NCBI RefSeq assembly: GCF_002242685.1
Contig: NZ_NBIM01000010.1
Coordinates: 7,562-71,561 of the forward strand
Reading direction: 5' to 3'
Length of the DNA stretch: 64,000 nucleotides
Source: Oceanimonas doudoroffii
Lineage (GTDB): Bacteria > Pseudomonadota > Gammaproteobacteria > Enterobacterales > Aeromonadaceae
Shown: piece by piece, positions 1-8,274 of the stretch
Position numbering within the stretch: position 1 is the stretch's first letter
How the letters are laid out: every line of letters begins with the position of its first letter
The notes under the pieces: model-generated
Databases searched by the model: none
Told to the model about the DNA's origin: nothing
The model's input: only the letters and a program-made list of their open reading frames with translations
Position numbers and translations under genes: made by a program

Positions 1-555
1 TGTGACGAGGCCACCTCGGCGCTGGATCCGCAGACCACCCAGTCCATTCTGGCACTGCTGAAAGAGCTCAACCAGCGCCTCGGGCTGACCATATTGCTGA
101 TCACCCACGAGATGCAGGTGGTGAAGTCCATCTGCGACCGAGTGGCCATTATCAACGACGGTGAGCTGGTGGAACAGGGAGAAGTTGCCTGGTTCTTTGC
201 CAACGCCCAGACCGATCTGGCTCGGCGCTTTATCGCCTCCACCATTCATCTGGAAATTCCCGATGAATACCAGGCCCGGCTATCGGCCGAACCGGTAGCC
301 GATGCCCTGCCCCTGGTGCGGCTGGGTTTTACCGGCGAAACCGTGGATACGCCACTGATCTCCATTCTCAGCCGCGAGCTGCAGGTGGACGTCACCATTC
401 TCAGCGCCGACATCGAATATGCCGGCGGCGTGAAGTTCGGCTTTATGCTGGCCGAGCTGGATGGCCAGCCAGAACAGACTCAGGCCGCCATCGTTTACCT
501 TCAGGAACACAAAATTCAGGTGGAGTTACTCGGTTATGTCCGACGCCATGATTAA
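1..555 (+). CDS. metN: MetN, methionine ABC transporter ATP-binding subunit (C-terminal part)
   Basis: This is the 3' part of the ATPase that drives D/L-methionine import with MetI and MetQ at the inner membrane. The open frame runs in from the left edge, so the start, Walker A and signature motif lie outside the window. The first visible residues, [10 protein letters not shown], are the Walker B and D-loop, followed by the switch histidine in LLITHEM. The last ~100 residues match the NIL domain that binds methionine and inhibits transport in this family. The stop codon overlaps the start of metI, which fits translational coupling. Identification is firm from motifs and from the metI and metQ neighbours. 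Confidence 0.95.
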   Translation, partial: CDEATSALDPQTTQSILALLKELNQRLGLTILLITHEMQVVKSICDRVAIINDGELVEQGEVAWFFANAQTDLARRFIASTIHLEIPDEYQARLSAEPVADALPLVRLGFTGETVDTPLISILSRELQVDVTILSADIEYAGGVKFGFMLAELDGQPEQTQAAIVYLQEHKIQVELLGYVRRHD

Positions 556-1189
556 CCTGCTGCTCTCGGCACTCTGGGAGACCCTGATCATGACCTTCGG
601 CTCGGGCGCCATCGCCTGTGCCCTGGGCTTGCCGCTGGGCATTGCCCTGCACGTAAGCAAACCCGGCCAGATATGGGAAAACAAGGCCTTTAACAAGATT
701 CTGGGTACGGTGGTGAACATCGGCCGTTCCGTGCCCTTTATCATTCTGCTGGTGGCCATCATTCCCTTTACCCGGTTGGTGGTCGGCACCAGCATCGGCA
801 CTTGGGCCGCCGTGGTGCCGCTGACCGTTGCCGCCATTCCCTTTGTGGCTCGACTGATGGAAGGGGCGCTGATGGAAGTGCCGTCAGGGCTGGTGGAAGC
901 GGCCCAGGCCATGGGCGCCCGCCGGCTGCAAATCGTGTACAAGGTATTGCTGCCCGAAGCCCTGCCGGGCATGCTCAACGGCATCATCATCACCCTGGTC
1001 ACCCTGGTCAACTACTCGGCCATGGCCGGCGCCGTGGGCGGTGGTGGCCTGGGTGATGTGGGCATTCGCTACGGTTACCAGCGTTTTGATCCGCAAATCA
1101 TGCTGATCACCGTGGTGATACTGGTAGTACTGGTACAAATCATTCAGAGCGCCGGCGAGCGGCTGGTGGCTCATATGGATCGTCGCTGA
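536..1189 (+). CDS. metI: MetI, methionine ABC transporter permease
   Basis: Inner-membrane permease of the MetNIQ methionine importer. The chosen ATG (MSDAMINLL) gives 217 residues, the same length as E. coli MetI. A longer upstream extension of the frame lies wholly within metN and is not needed. About five hydrophobic segments are visible. The cytoplasmic EAA loop, which contacts the ATPase, reads [20 protein letters not shown]. The gene overlaps the end of metN by 20 bases and is followed after 25 bases by metQ. The conserved stretch [16 protein letters not shown] matches the family closely. Confidence 0.96.
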   Translation: MSDAMINLLLSALWETLIMTFGSGAIACALGLPLGIALHVSKPGQIWENKAFNKILGTVVNIGRSVPFIILLVAIIPFTRLVVGTSIGTWAAVVPLTVAAIPFVARLMEGALMEVPSGLVEAAQAMGARRLQIVYKVLLPEALPGMLNGIIITLVTLVNYSAMAGAVGGGGLGDVGIRYGYQRFDPQIMLITVVILVVLVQIIQSAGERLVAHMDRR

Positions 1190-1214
1190 GTTTTCTTATA
1201 TCAAGGAGTGCATC

Positions 1215-2045
1215 ATGAAAGCTGGATTGAAATCATTCGCCACCCTGGGCGTACTGGCTTCGGCCCTGGCCCTGGCCGGTTGCGGCGAACAGGCCGAACA
1301 GACCACCACCGAAGCCGCCGCGGTCAAACCGCTGCGCCTGGGCGTGATTGCCGGTGCCGAAGAGCAGGTCGCGGAAGTGGCCGCCAAGGTGGCCAAGGAG
1401 CAGTATGAGCTGGAAGTCGAGCTGGTATCCTTCAGCGATTACGTGACCCCCAACGTGGCCCTGAGCGATGGCAGCCTGGACATCAATGCCTTTCAGCACA
1501 AACCCTACCTCGACAAGCAAATCGCCGATCGCGGCTACGAGCTGACTCCGGTAGGCAACACCTTTGTTTACCCCATCGCCGCCTACTCCAAGGTGATCAA
1601 GTCCCTGGATGAACTGGCCGAAGGCGCCAAGGTAGCCGTCCCCAACGATCCCACCAACCTGGGCCGCAGCCTGCTGCTGCTGGAGCAACAGGGCCTGATC
1701 GAGGTGGACGATGCCGTGGGTCTGGAAGCCACTCCGCTGAACATTACCGCCAACCCCAAAAACCTCGACATCATCGAGCTGGAAGCACCTCAGCTGCCCC
1801 GCTCCCTGGATGACGTGGCCTTTGCCATCATCAACACCACCTATGCGTCACAGATCGACCTGTTGCCCGGTCGCGACAGCCTGTTCGTGGAAGACAAGGA
1901 ATCTCCCTACGTTAACCTAATCGTGTCCCGCATCGACAACCAGAACGACGAGCGCATTCAGACCTTTGTCAAGGCCTACCAGAGCGAAGAGGTCTACCAG
2001 GCCGCGCTGGAGCTGTTCAAGGGCGGCGTGGTCAAGGGCTGGTAA
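1215..2045 (+). CDS. metQ: MetQ, methionine-binding lipoprotein
   Basis: Substrate-binding lipoprotein of the MetNIQ importer, expected to be anchored to the periplasmic face of the inner membrane. The N-terminus is a lipoprotein signal peptide with lipobox LAGC, so Cys23 should be lipidated. The mature part belongs to the NlpA family: LRLGVIAGAEEQVAEVA at the start, then the conserved region NAFQHKPYLD. A good Shine-Dalgarno site (AAGGAG) lies six bases before the ATG. The gene is 276 codons long, normal for the family, and ends just before a strong intrinsic terminator, so it is the last gene of the operon. Confidence 0.96.
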   Translation: MKAGLKSFATLGVLASALALAGCGEQAEQTTTEAAAVKPLRLGVIAGAEEQVAEVAAKVAKEQYELEVELVSFSDYVTPNVALSDGSLDINAFQHKPYLDKQIADRGYELTPVGNTFVYPIAAYSKVIKSLDELAEGAKVAVPNDPTNLGRSLLLLEQQGLIEVDDAVGLEATPLNITANPKNLDIIELEAPQLPRSLDDVAFAIINTTYASQIDLLPGRDSLFVEDKESPYVNLIVSRIDNQNDERIQTFVKAYQSEEVYQAALELFKGGVVKGW

Positions 2046-2066
2046 TCCGGCGTTCACTTTATCCTC

Positions 2067-2098
2067 AGGGCCACGGCATGCCGTGGCCCTTTTTTTTT
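2067..2098 (+). terminator. Intrinsic terminator of metNIQ
   Basis: A perfect 24-base palindrome (arm AGGGCCACGGCA) is followed directly by a run of eight T. It lies 22 bases after the metQ stop. Confidence 0.93.
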
Positions 2099-2143
2099 GT
2101 TGCTGCCATAATGCTTATTTAACGATTGAGCCGGAAGGGAATT

Positions 2144-2641
2144 ATGCTGAACTGGTATCTGGCCCATTGCCGCCCGCGAGAAGAAGAGCGGGCCCTGCTG
2201 CACCTCGACAACCAGCAGATAGAAACCTTCTGCCCCCTGATCGAGGTCAAGAAACTGATACGGGGTAAACGGGTCCTGCGCAACGAAGCCCTGTTCCCGG
2301 GCTACCTGTTTCTGCGTGCCGACCTGGAACAGACCAGCTGCGCCACCCTGGGTTCCACCCGGGGCATTCGCAACCTGGTGCGTTTTGGTGGAACCCCCTG
2401 CGTGGTGCCCGACGAGCTGATCCACGACCTGATGTGCCGCACCGGTGACGACCGCCTGGGCGAGCAGTTGAGCAACCTGCCTAACTGCGGCGACCGGGTG
2501 ATCATCAATGAAGGTCCCTTTGCAGGCATGGAGGCCATCTATCAGGAGGCGGACGGCGACAGCCGCGCCATGCTGCTGTTGACCCTGCTGCAAAGCCAGA
2601 CCCGCGCCAGCTTTGCCAACACCGACTACAGCCGGCTTTAA
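2144..2641 (+). CDS. rfaH: RfaH, operon-specific transcription elongation factor (NusG paralogue)
   Basis: RfaH is a NusG-family factor recruited at ops elements to suppress pausing and Rho termination in long surface-polysaccharide operons. The 165-residue protein begins MLNWYLAHCRPREEERA. It carries the family motifs RGKRVLRNEALFPGYLF and GDRVIINEGPFAGMEAIY, the latter in the KOW-type C-terminal domain. The ATG at 2144 is preferred because GGAAGGGA precedes it by four bases and because E. coli RfaH begins at the same point. No ops sequence was noticed in this window, so its targets lie elsewhere. The gene stands alone between the metNIQ terminator and a convergent gene. Confidence 0.93.
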   Translation: MLNWYLAHCRPREEERALLHLDNQQIETFCPLIEVKKLIRGKRVLRNEALFPGYLFLRADLEQTSCATLGSTRGIRNLVRFGGTPCVVPDELIHDLMCRTGDDRLGEQLSNLPNCGDRVIINEGPFAGMEAIYQEADGDSRAMLLLTLLQSQTRASFANTDYSRL

Positions 2642-2665
2642 TTCTGAGAGGAGCGCCTGGGTCCC

Positions 2666-2695
2666 CTTATCGTTATATTTCCCCCTAACGATAAG
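2666..2695. repeat. Inverted repeat between convergent rfaH and the LysM/IAT gene
   Basis: Perfect 10-bp arms (CTTATCGTTA / TAACGATAAG) flank a 10-base loop. There is no T-run on either strand, so it could be a weak bidirectional transcript end or an RNA-stabilising hairpin. Confidence 0.5.
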
Positions 2696-2698
2696 CAG

Positions 2699-3883
2699 TC
2701 AGCGCCGCTCCAGCACCATCACCCTGTGGTATTGCAACGGCCGGTAATCCGCGGTACCGGAGGGCTTGGGCGGTTGCCACCAGAGCCCGGGCGCCAGCCG
2801 CAACGGCAGCTCCACCATCAGCCGCAGCCGAGAATCGAGCTCGTCCTCGCTGTTGCTGAGCACCGAGGTCTGCAAGCGCAGTATGCGCCAGGGCGCATAG
2901 CTGAGAGACCACTGGGTGGAAGAAGACGCCTTGTACTTGTCACCGCTGCCAAACAGCCGCAGCCGGTCTCCTTGCCAGCGGTAATACTGACCGCTGACGC
3001 TCAAGCCCGGCACCGCACTCAGCCGCCCTTCCCCAAACCACACCCTGCCCACCGCGGGCCGCTCCCGCAACGTATCCGTATGCCAGGGCGACAGCGGCCG
3101 GTACTGCACCGCCCCCATCCTGAAGTCCTCATGCTCCAGCCACAGCAGCAGGCCACCGCGGCGATGGGCACCCTGCTCCTGGTAGTCGAACAGCGGCTGC
3201 AGGTGCACCAGGGTGCGCGGCCTGAAGGGACGGCGGTAATGCAGCCCCAACTGGTAGGTAAACCGCTCGTCCCGGTAATCCACGCCCAGTTCGGTATCCA
3301 GGCCTTGCCACAGGGGCAAGGCCAGCTGGCTGCTGGCCTCGGCTTCATGATCAAACAACGGCAGCTGATAATCCCAGTACCAGTCGCTGGGGTTAAGCCA
3401 GGGCAAGGTGGTCAACTGCTCGGTTCCAAAAGACAGGGTATCGTCGGCCAGGTGCTCGGTCTGGGCCAGCACAAAGCCGTCCAGGCTGTCGGTGGCCGCG
3501 GCCCGTGCGGCGGTGGCCAGGGTCAACAGCAGCTCATCGGATTTGGGCGCTCGAGCCGGATTGGGACGCCCCAGGGCGGGCAGAGGCTCATGATGGCGTT
3601 GCTGCACAGACTCCGGGGCCGGCATGGCGGTGGCGAGCGGGCGTGATGCCGGGGCAGGGCCGGGCGGCCGGTCAGGCACCCAGATCCAGTCATCGGGCGA
3701 CAAGGGCACCATAAAACGTTCGCGATTAAACTCCCATCGCAGACGACGCTCACTCAACTGGTAACGCTGGGCCAGGCTGGCCCAGCTCTCGCCTTCGGCA
3801 ACCCGATGCATCACCATCACTGGGCCGGCGGCCCGTGCAAATGCCACCGTCCATAAACACAGCAGCAGGCACAACCACCGCAT
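2699..3883 (-). CDS. LysM plus inverse-autotransporter-type β-barrel outer-membrane protein, no passenger
   Basis: A 394-residue exported protein. A signal peptide (MRWLCLLLCLWTVAFARA) is followed by a LysM-like domain (HRVAEGESWASLAQRYQLS, ending WIWVPD) that could bind peptidoglycan. After a Pro/Ala-rich linker comes a region rich in alternating hydrophobic strands. Segments such as YQLPLFDH, ELGVDYRDE, GLHYRRPF and RERPAVGRVWF, in that order, resemble the β-domain of intimin/invasin inverse autotransporters. The protein ends after the barrel, so no Ig-like passenger is present, as in the short YchO-type proteins. The ATG at 3883 is chosen because GGAGG lies seven bases upstream; a GTG six codons earlier is possible. 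It follows dgt by 39 bases and probably shares its transcript. Family assignment is from recall and moderate. Confidence 0.62.
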   Translation of the reverse strand: MRWLCLLLCLWTVAFARAAGPVMVMHRVAEGESWASLAQRYQLSERRLRWEFNRERFMVPLSPDDWIWVPDRPPGPAPASRPLATAMPAPESVQQRHHEPLPALGRPNPARAPKSDELLLTLATAARAAATDSLDGFVLAQTEHLADDTLSFGTEQLTTLPWLNPSDWYWDYQLPLFDHEAEASSQLALPLWQGLDTELGVDYRDERFTYQLGLHYRRPFRPRTLVHLQPLFDYQEQGAHRRGGLLLWLEHEDFRMGAVQYRPLSPWHTDTLRERPAVGRVWFGEGRLSAVPGLSVSGQYYRWQGDRLRLFGSGDKYKASSSTQWSLSYAPWRILRLQTSVLSNSEDELDSRLRLMVELPLRLAPGLWWQPPKPSGTADYRPLQYHRVMVLERR

Positions 3884-3922
3884 GTTCAGGCCTCCACTCA
3901 CCCGTTCAGTTCAGGACCGCGT

Positions 3923-5278
3923 TCAGCCCTGCAGGCCACACAGCAAACGATATTCTTCCAATACATAAGTGTCCGTCATGCCACTGATGAAATCCAGCAC
4001 CAGGCGCACGCGAAAATACCACTCCCGCTCGACGTCACTTTCAAAAAAAGGCGCGTTTTGGCTGTCCCTGTGATAGGCGGCCAGGTGCCGAGGTGGCAGT
4101 CGGTGGTAGAGCCGGCGCAGCACCTGGCCGTTGGCGTCGGCGCGCTCGTCCAGGCCGGTAAACTCCGCCGCCGGCAGCGCCAGCAGCGGCGCAAAGGCAT
4201 CCAGTACGCCCTTGAGCGCGGCAAAGCCGGCCAGCTCCAGCGACTCTACTTCCCGCCGGCGAAACACGTGGCGATGGGCAAAGGCTTTCAACCACTGCAG
4301 CGCCTGGGCCGGGGGCTGCTCCACCGCCAGCAGGGGCTGATCGTGCTCGCCGTCGAGAATGGCCTGCTGATGCGCCAGGTACTGGTCGCTCACCAGTGGC
4401 AGCAGATCCTGCCCCAGACGCTGGCGAAAGCGACTGAAAAAGCCCGGCTGATCGACGTTCGACTCTCGCCACAGCCGTTGCAGGTAATCATTGCCTTCCC
4501 CCAGCAGCGCCCGCTCCAGCTCGGCCAGGCTGAGCACCCCCCGATCCACCGCGTCTTCCAGGTCCGCCACGCCATAGGCCATGTCATCCGCCGCTTCCAT
4601 CAGAAAGGCCAGCGGAAAGCGGCCATAGGCGGTGGCGGGAAAATGCTGTCGAATTTGCTGCACCAGGGGGCGCTCACTGAAAAAGTGGCCGGGCTTTTGC
4701 TGCCAGCGGCCACCGGTTCTGGGCTGGTAGGCGCCACGCACATATTTCTGCAACGCCGCCAGCTGGCTCAAGGTCAGGTTCAGCTCCTGCAGGCTGTGCA
4801 GAAGCCGCAGGCTCTGGGCATTGCCCTCGAACTGACGCAGATCCGCCAGCAGCATGGGCCACTGCCGCGACGGCGAGCCCACGGCCCGGCGAAACAGCCC
4901 CGGCAGTCGCTGGCCCAGCCAGTCAATGATCACCGCCTCGCCAAAGTGACCAAAAGGCGGATTGCCCACATCGTGCAGCAGACAGGCCATTTCCACCAGA
5001 CTGACAAAGGCGTCCCTATCCACCTGATCATCCAGCGCCGAGACCACCCGCAGTGCCAGCTGACGGCCGGTTTCCTTGACCTCCAGGGAGTGGGTCAGGC
5101 GGCTGCGCACCGAGGCCTTTACATCCAGCGGAAACACCTGAGTCTTCTGTTGCAGCCGGCGCACCGGCGAGCATTGCACAATCCGGGCCCGATCCGCTTC
5201 AATGGCCTGCTCCGGGGTTTGCGCGTGGGGCTCGGGATGCAACCGATCGGCACGGATCAGCGGCTCATAACGGCTCAT
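3923..5278 (-). CDS. dgt: dGTPase (deoxyguanosine triphosphate triphosphohydrolase family)
   Basis: Cytosolic HD-domain enzyme that hydrolyses dGTP to deoxyguanosine and tripolyphosphate. The metal-binding histidines are visible: His63 in SRLTHSLEV and His102-Asp103 in CLLHDVGNPPFGH, with further family signature DDMAYGVADLEDA. The 451 residues are somewhat shorter than E. coli Dgt (about 505) and may represent the Dgt-like type 2 form. The start codon overlaps the arcB stop by four bases (ATGA), so translation is probably coupled to arcB. In E. coli dgt lies beside mtn, and here too mtnN is nearby, although gltBD and arcB lie between. Confidence 0.88.
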   Translation of the reverse strand: MSRYEPLIRADRLHPEPHAQTPEQAIEADRARIVQCSPVRRLQQKTQVFPLDVKASVRSRLTHSLEVKETGRQLALRVVSALDDQVDRDAFVSLVEMACLLHDVGNPPFGHFGEAVIIDWLGQRLPGLFRRAVGSPSRQWPMLLADLRQFEGNAQSLRLLHSLQELNLTLSQLAALQKYVRGAYQPRTGGRWQQKPGHFFSERPLVQQIRQHFPATAYGRFPLAFLMEAADDMAYGVADLEDAVDRGVLSLAELERALLGEGNDYLQRLWRESNVDQPGFFSRFRQRLGQDLLPLVSDQYLAHQQAILDGEHDQPLLAVEQPPAQALQWLKAFAHRHVFRRREVESLELAGFAALKGVLDAFAPLLALPAAEFTGLDERADANGQVLRRLYHRLPPRHLAAYHRDSQNAPFFESDVEREWYFRVRLVLDFISGMTDTYVLEEYRLLCGLQG

Positions 5279-7629
5279 GCCCGCTGCTCCAGCCAGCGGC
5301 GCAGCTCATTCAGATCCGGCGGCAGCAGCCGGTTGAGTTCCGCCACTCGATCATTCAGGTGCTCCCACCAGTCGGGCAGCTCCGGGCTCTGGATTTGCTG
5401 GGCCAGCAACTGTACTCGCTTCAGCCCCACCGAGCCGGCCGCTCCCTTGATCTTGTGGGCCTCTTCCACTATTTCCTGCTGCTGGCGTGCGGCGGTAAAT
5501 TCATTGAGTCGGGCCAGGTAATCACTGGCCATGTCCGCCAGCATGTCCACGCTCGACAACAGCGCCTTGGCGCCCACGGTATCCACATAGTCCTGCAGGA
5601 ATATCGTGTCCAGTACCGCCTCATCGGCCTGCACTGGCTCCACTGCCGGCACGGCCGGGGTCGATGCCGGCGCGGCCCTGTTACAGGGCGGTCGATGGCC
5701 GAAGAAACGCGCCAGCACGCCCTTGATGGCCTTGGACGACAGCGGCTTGCTGATGGCGTCATCCATCCCCCCGGCCAGATACTTTTGCTTGTCGCTGATC
5801 ACGTTGGCGGTGAGCGCCACCAACGGCGGCAACGCCTGCCCCTGCTGTTGCGCTTCTTCTCGCAGCCGGATTGCGATATCAAAGCCGGTCATGTCGGGCA
5901 GCTGAATATCAAGAAAGATCAGGTCGTAATCGTACTCGGCCAACAACGCAAAGGCCTCGCCGCCGTCCCGGGCCACGCTCACCCGGTGGCCCAGCTTTTC
6001 CAGCAGGGCGCAGGCCACGGTCACGTTGAGTTCCACGTCTTCCACCAGCAGCACCGACAAACAGGGCAACTGGGCCAGCACGGGATCGTCCTTGGGCGCC
6101 TGAGCGGTGGGCACGGTAATGGTCACACTAAAGCAGGAGCCCTCGCCCGGCTCGCTGTCCAGCTCGATGCTGCCATTCATGGCTTCTACCAGTTGCTGCG
6201 AGACCGCCAGGCCAATGCCGGTGCCGGTGGCGTGTTTCTTGCCTTCAATCTGGAAATAGAGCGCGAAGATCTTCTGCTGCAGTGCGGCGGGAATGCCGAT
6301 GCCGGTGTCTTCAATGTCAAAGCGCAGGGTAACCTGGCCTGGTGCCAGCTCGTCGGCCAGGCAACGTATGGTGACACCGCCGTCGTCGGTAAACTTGACC
6401 GCATTGCCCACCAGGTTCCACAGCACCTGGCGCAGCCGAGTGCCGTCGGCCAGTATCCACTCGGGAATGTCGCCGTCCCGGTCAAAGTGCAGGTAGAGCC
6501 CCTTTTGTTCCGCCTGCAGCCGGGCCAGGCTCTCCAGATCGTCGAGAAAGCCGGGAAAGTCCATGGGCTCGGGAGCCAGCTCCAGCCGGCTGCGATCCAT
6601 CTTGTCGAGATCGATGATGTCGTTGAAGATGTTGCCCAGGGTGACGGCGCTGAAGTGAATGGTCTTGAGGTGCTGACGCTGATCCTGACTCAGCTCGGTG
6701 GCCAGCAATATGCGACTCAGGCCGACAATGCCGTTGAGCGGCGTGCGCAACTCGTGGCTGATGGTGGAAATAAAGGTGGTCTTGTCGCGACTGGCCTTTT
6801 CCAGCTGCTCCTGATAACGCTTGCGTTCGGTGATGTCGCGACCAAAGCCGAGCAGACCCAGGCGCTTGCCGTCCCGATCAAAGAAGGGCACCTTGCGCAA
6901 CTCAAAACAGGCCCGGCGGCCGTCCGGATATTGCAGCCACTGCTCGTAGGTCTGGCTTTCGTTGCGGGCAAACACCTCCTTGTCGGTCTCCACCACCTTG
7001 ATCGCCACGTCTTCCGGGTAGACATCGTAGGGGGTCAGGCCGATAAGCTCCTTTTCCTGCCGGCCAAGCAGGTTTTCCATGGCCTTGTTGCAGCCGGAGA
7101 ACTCTTCCAGTTCGTTGCGGTAATACACCAGATCGGGGGAAGTATCGATAAAGGAGCGCAGCAGCGCCGAGCGTTCCTGGGATTCCAGCTGCGCCTTTTC
7201 GCGCTGATAGACCTCCCCTTCCAGATCCTCAATGGCCTGCTGGCGGGCGGCCTGGGCCTTGCGGGTTTCCTCTATCTGGCGGTTGAGCAGTTCGATTTTT
7301 TCCTGCAGTTCGCTGTTCAGCTCCAGATCCCGTTCACGCATCTGCTGTAACCGCTGTACCAGCCGGCTCAGGCGCTGGCGGGAGTCTTCCAGCTGATCCA
7401 CCACCACGGACAGAAAATACACCGCCCAAGGGGTAACCAGCAGGCCAAAGAAGATGGAGCGCACCAGATCAATGGACTCCACCGAACCGCGCAAAAACAG
7501 GGTCACCCCCACCTGTATAAAGATGGCCAGCAAAATAATGCAGGTGGCCAGCAGCATGCTGAAGCGCACTATGCCCAGCTTGGTCATCAGGTCCACATAG
7601 TACTGGGCCCAGGTTTTAATGGGTTTCAT
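5275..7629 (-). CDS. arcB: ArcB, anaerobic redox sensor hybrid histidine kinase
   Basis: Inner-membrane kinase of the ArcAB system, which senses the quinone pool and phosphorylates ArcA. The 784 residues show two N-terminal membrane segments (about 20-45 and 58-78), a coiled linker and a PAS domain (about 150-270). Then come the kinase H-box with His292 (SHELRTPLNG), an ATPase domain with DTGIGIP, a receiver with Asp574 (FLDIQLPDM) and an HPt domain with His725 (EEAHKIKGA). Cys180 and Cys241, the redox-active cysteines of E. coli ArcB, are both kept at the same positions. The ATG at 7629 is chosen from alignment (MKPIKTWAQYYVDLM) and an AAGGA site. It heads an apparent arcB-dgt-LysM/IAT operon. 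Confidence 0.97.
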   Translation of the reverse strand: MKPIKTWAQYYVDLMTKLGIVRFSMLLATCIILLAIFIQVGVTLFLRGSVESIDLVRSIFFGLLVTPWAVYFLSVVVDQLEDSRQRLSRLVQRLQQMRERDLELNSELQEKIELLNRQIEETRKAQAARQQAIEDLEGEVYQREKAQLESQERSALLRSFIDTSPDLVYYRNELEEFSGCNKAMENLLGRQEKELIGLTPYDVYPEDVAIKVVETDKEVFARNESQTYEQWLQYPDGRRACFELRKVPFFDRDGKRLGLLGFGRDITERKRYQEQLEKASRDKTTFISTISHELRTPLNGIVGLSRILLATELSQDQRQHLKTIHFSAVTLGNIFNDIIDLDKMDRSRLELAPEPMDFPGFLDDLESLARLQAEQKGLYLHFDRDGDIPEWILADGTRLRQVLWNLVGNAVKFTDDGGVTIRCLADELAPGQVTLRFDIEDTGIGIPAALQQKIFALYFQIEGKKHATGTGIGLAVSQQLVEAMNGSIELDSEPGEGSCFSVTITVPTAQAPKDDPVLAQLPCLSVLLVEDVELNVTVACALLEKLGHRVSVARDGGEAFALLAEYDYDLIFLDIQLPDMTGFDIAIRLREEAQQQGQALPPLVALTANVISDKQKYLAGGMDDAISKPLSSKAIKGVLARFFGHRPPCNRAAPASTPAVPAVEPVQADEAVLDTIFLQDYVDTVGAKALLSSVDMLADMASDYLARLNEFTAARQQQEIVEEAHKIKGAAGSVGLKRVQLLAQQIQSPELPDWWEHLNDRVAELNRLLPPDLNELRRWLEQRA

Positions 7630-7738
7630 CGGTTTTTGTCCTTCGCAACGGCAGAGGGAAAGAATACCGGCTCCGAAGTGGACTGTCATGTCACCGCCGT
7701 GCTTGTCGGCATGCATTTCAGGTGGTCACTGAATCCCG

Positions 7739-7856
7739 TTGCACCAAAACGGAACGGGCGCAACCGAAAGCGCGGGAAGATTTGACGTAACTCAGTGCCA
7801 CATCGGCCCGTTTGGTGCCCATACTGACTACCCAAAATGGCGCACTTGCACCAAAA
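7739..7856. promoter_or_regulatory. Three GCACCAAA half-sites resembling NtrC boxes
   Basis: TTGCACCAAAA occurs at 7739-7749 and 7846-7856 in direct orientation. The inverted form TTTGGTGC lies at 7811-7818. The NtrC consensus is a dyad of TGCACC and GGTGCA, and only single half-sites are well matched here. The distance to gltB is over 400 bp. Function is conjecture. Confidence 0.3.
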
Positions 7857-8147
7857 TTGAACACCTAACAAGCTGATAAAAATGATTTTTCCGTTGAATG
7901 CACCTCGATGGGGCAGAGGTTGCGCCATTAAAAGGCATGGCAAAGGTCAAATCTTTACGACCCTTTTGTTGTAATAAAACAACATACCGAATAGTTATGC
8001 GTTTTCCAGCGAGGGGATTGGAGCGCCGGGATAAGCGAGCACAAACGCCCGCCCGCCGCCGGATTTAAGCCTAAATAAAACACTTTTTCATTAAAAAACA
8101 CCACCCTGGCCATGGTGAAAAGATATTCAGTTGATGTGTTTATTTAA

Positions 8148-8176
8148 TTGACCTCACAAATAAATATCGATATTTT
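8148..8176 (+). promoter_or_regulatory. gltB: Candidate σ70 promoter for gltBD
   Basis: TTGACC (8148-8153) and TATTTT (8171-8176) are separated by 17 bases in the AT-rich tract, about 100 bases before the gltB start. This is pattern matching only. Confidence 0.4.
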
Positions 8177-8274
8177 TGTAATTTAGCCACTTATGGCAAC
8201 GGACGCTTCAGAGCATGATGCGCTGACAAGAAAGCAGTCGCTCGGCCACCGAGCTCGAGCAATGGAGGAATGCA

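Larger units (their letters stand above)
7630..8274. other. 645-bp divergent control region between arcB and gltB
   Basis: No credible gene is seen here. The half near arcB has ordinary composition and holds three GCACCAAA-type motifs. The half near gltB (about 7970-8200) is distinctly AT-rich, as expected for promoters and for binding of proteins such as Lrp, which controls gltBD in E. coli. The E. coli gene yhcC, which lies between arcB and gltB there, is absent. Confidence 0.8.

Noticed and set aside
7836..7850. Possible σ54 promoter (TGGC...TTGC)
   Set aside because: The GG and GC doublets are three bases too close for σ54 recognition.
7686..7943. An 85-codon minus-strand frame in the arcB–gltB gap
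   Set aside because: No ribosome-binding site or family likeness. The stretch holds control-type motifs and overlaps the arcB 5' region.
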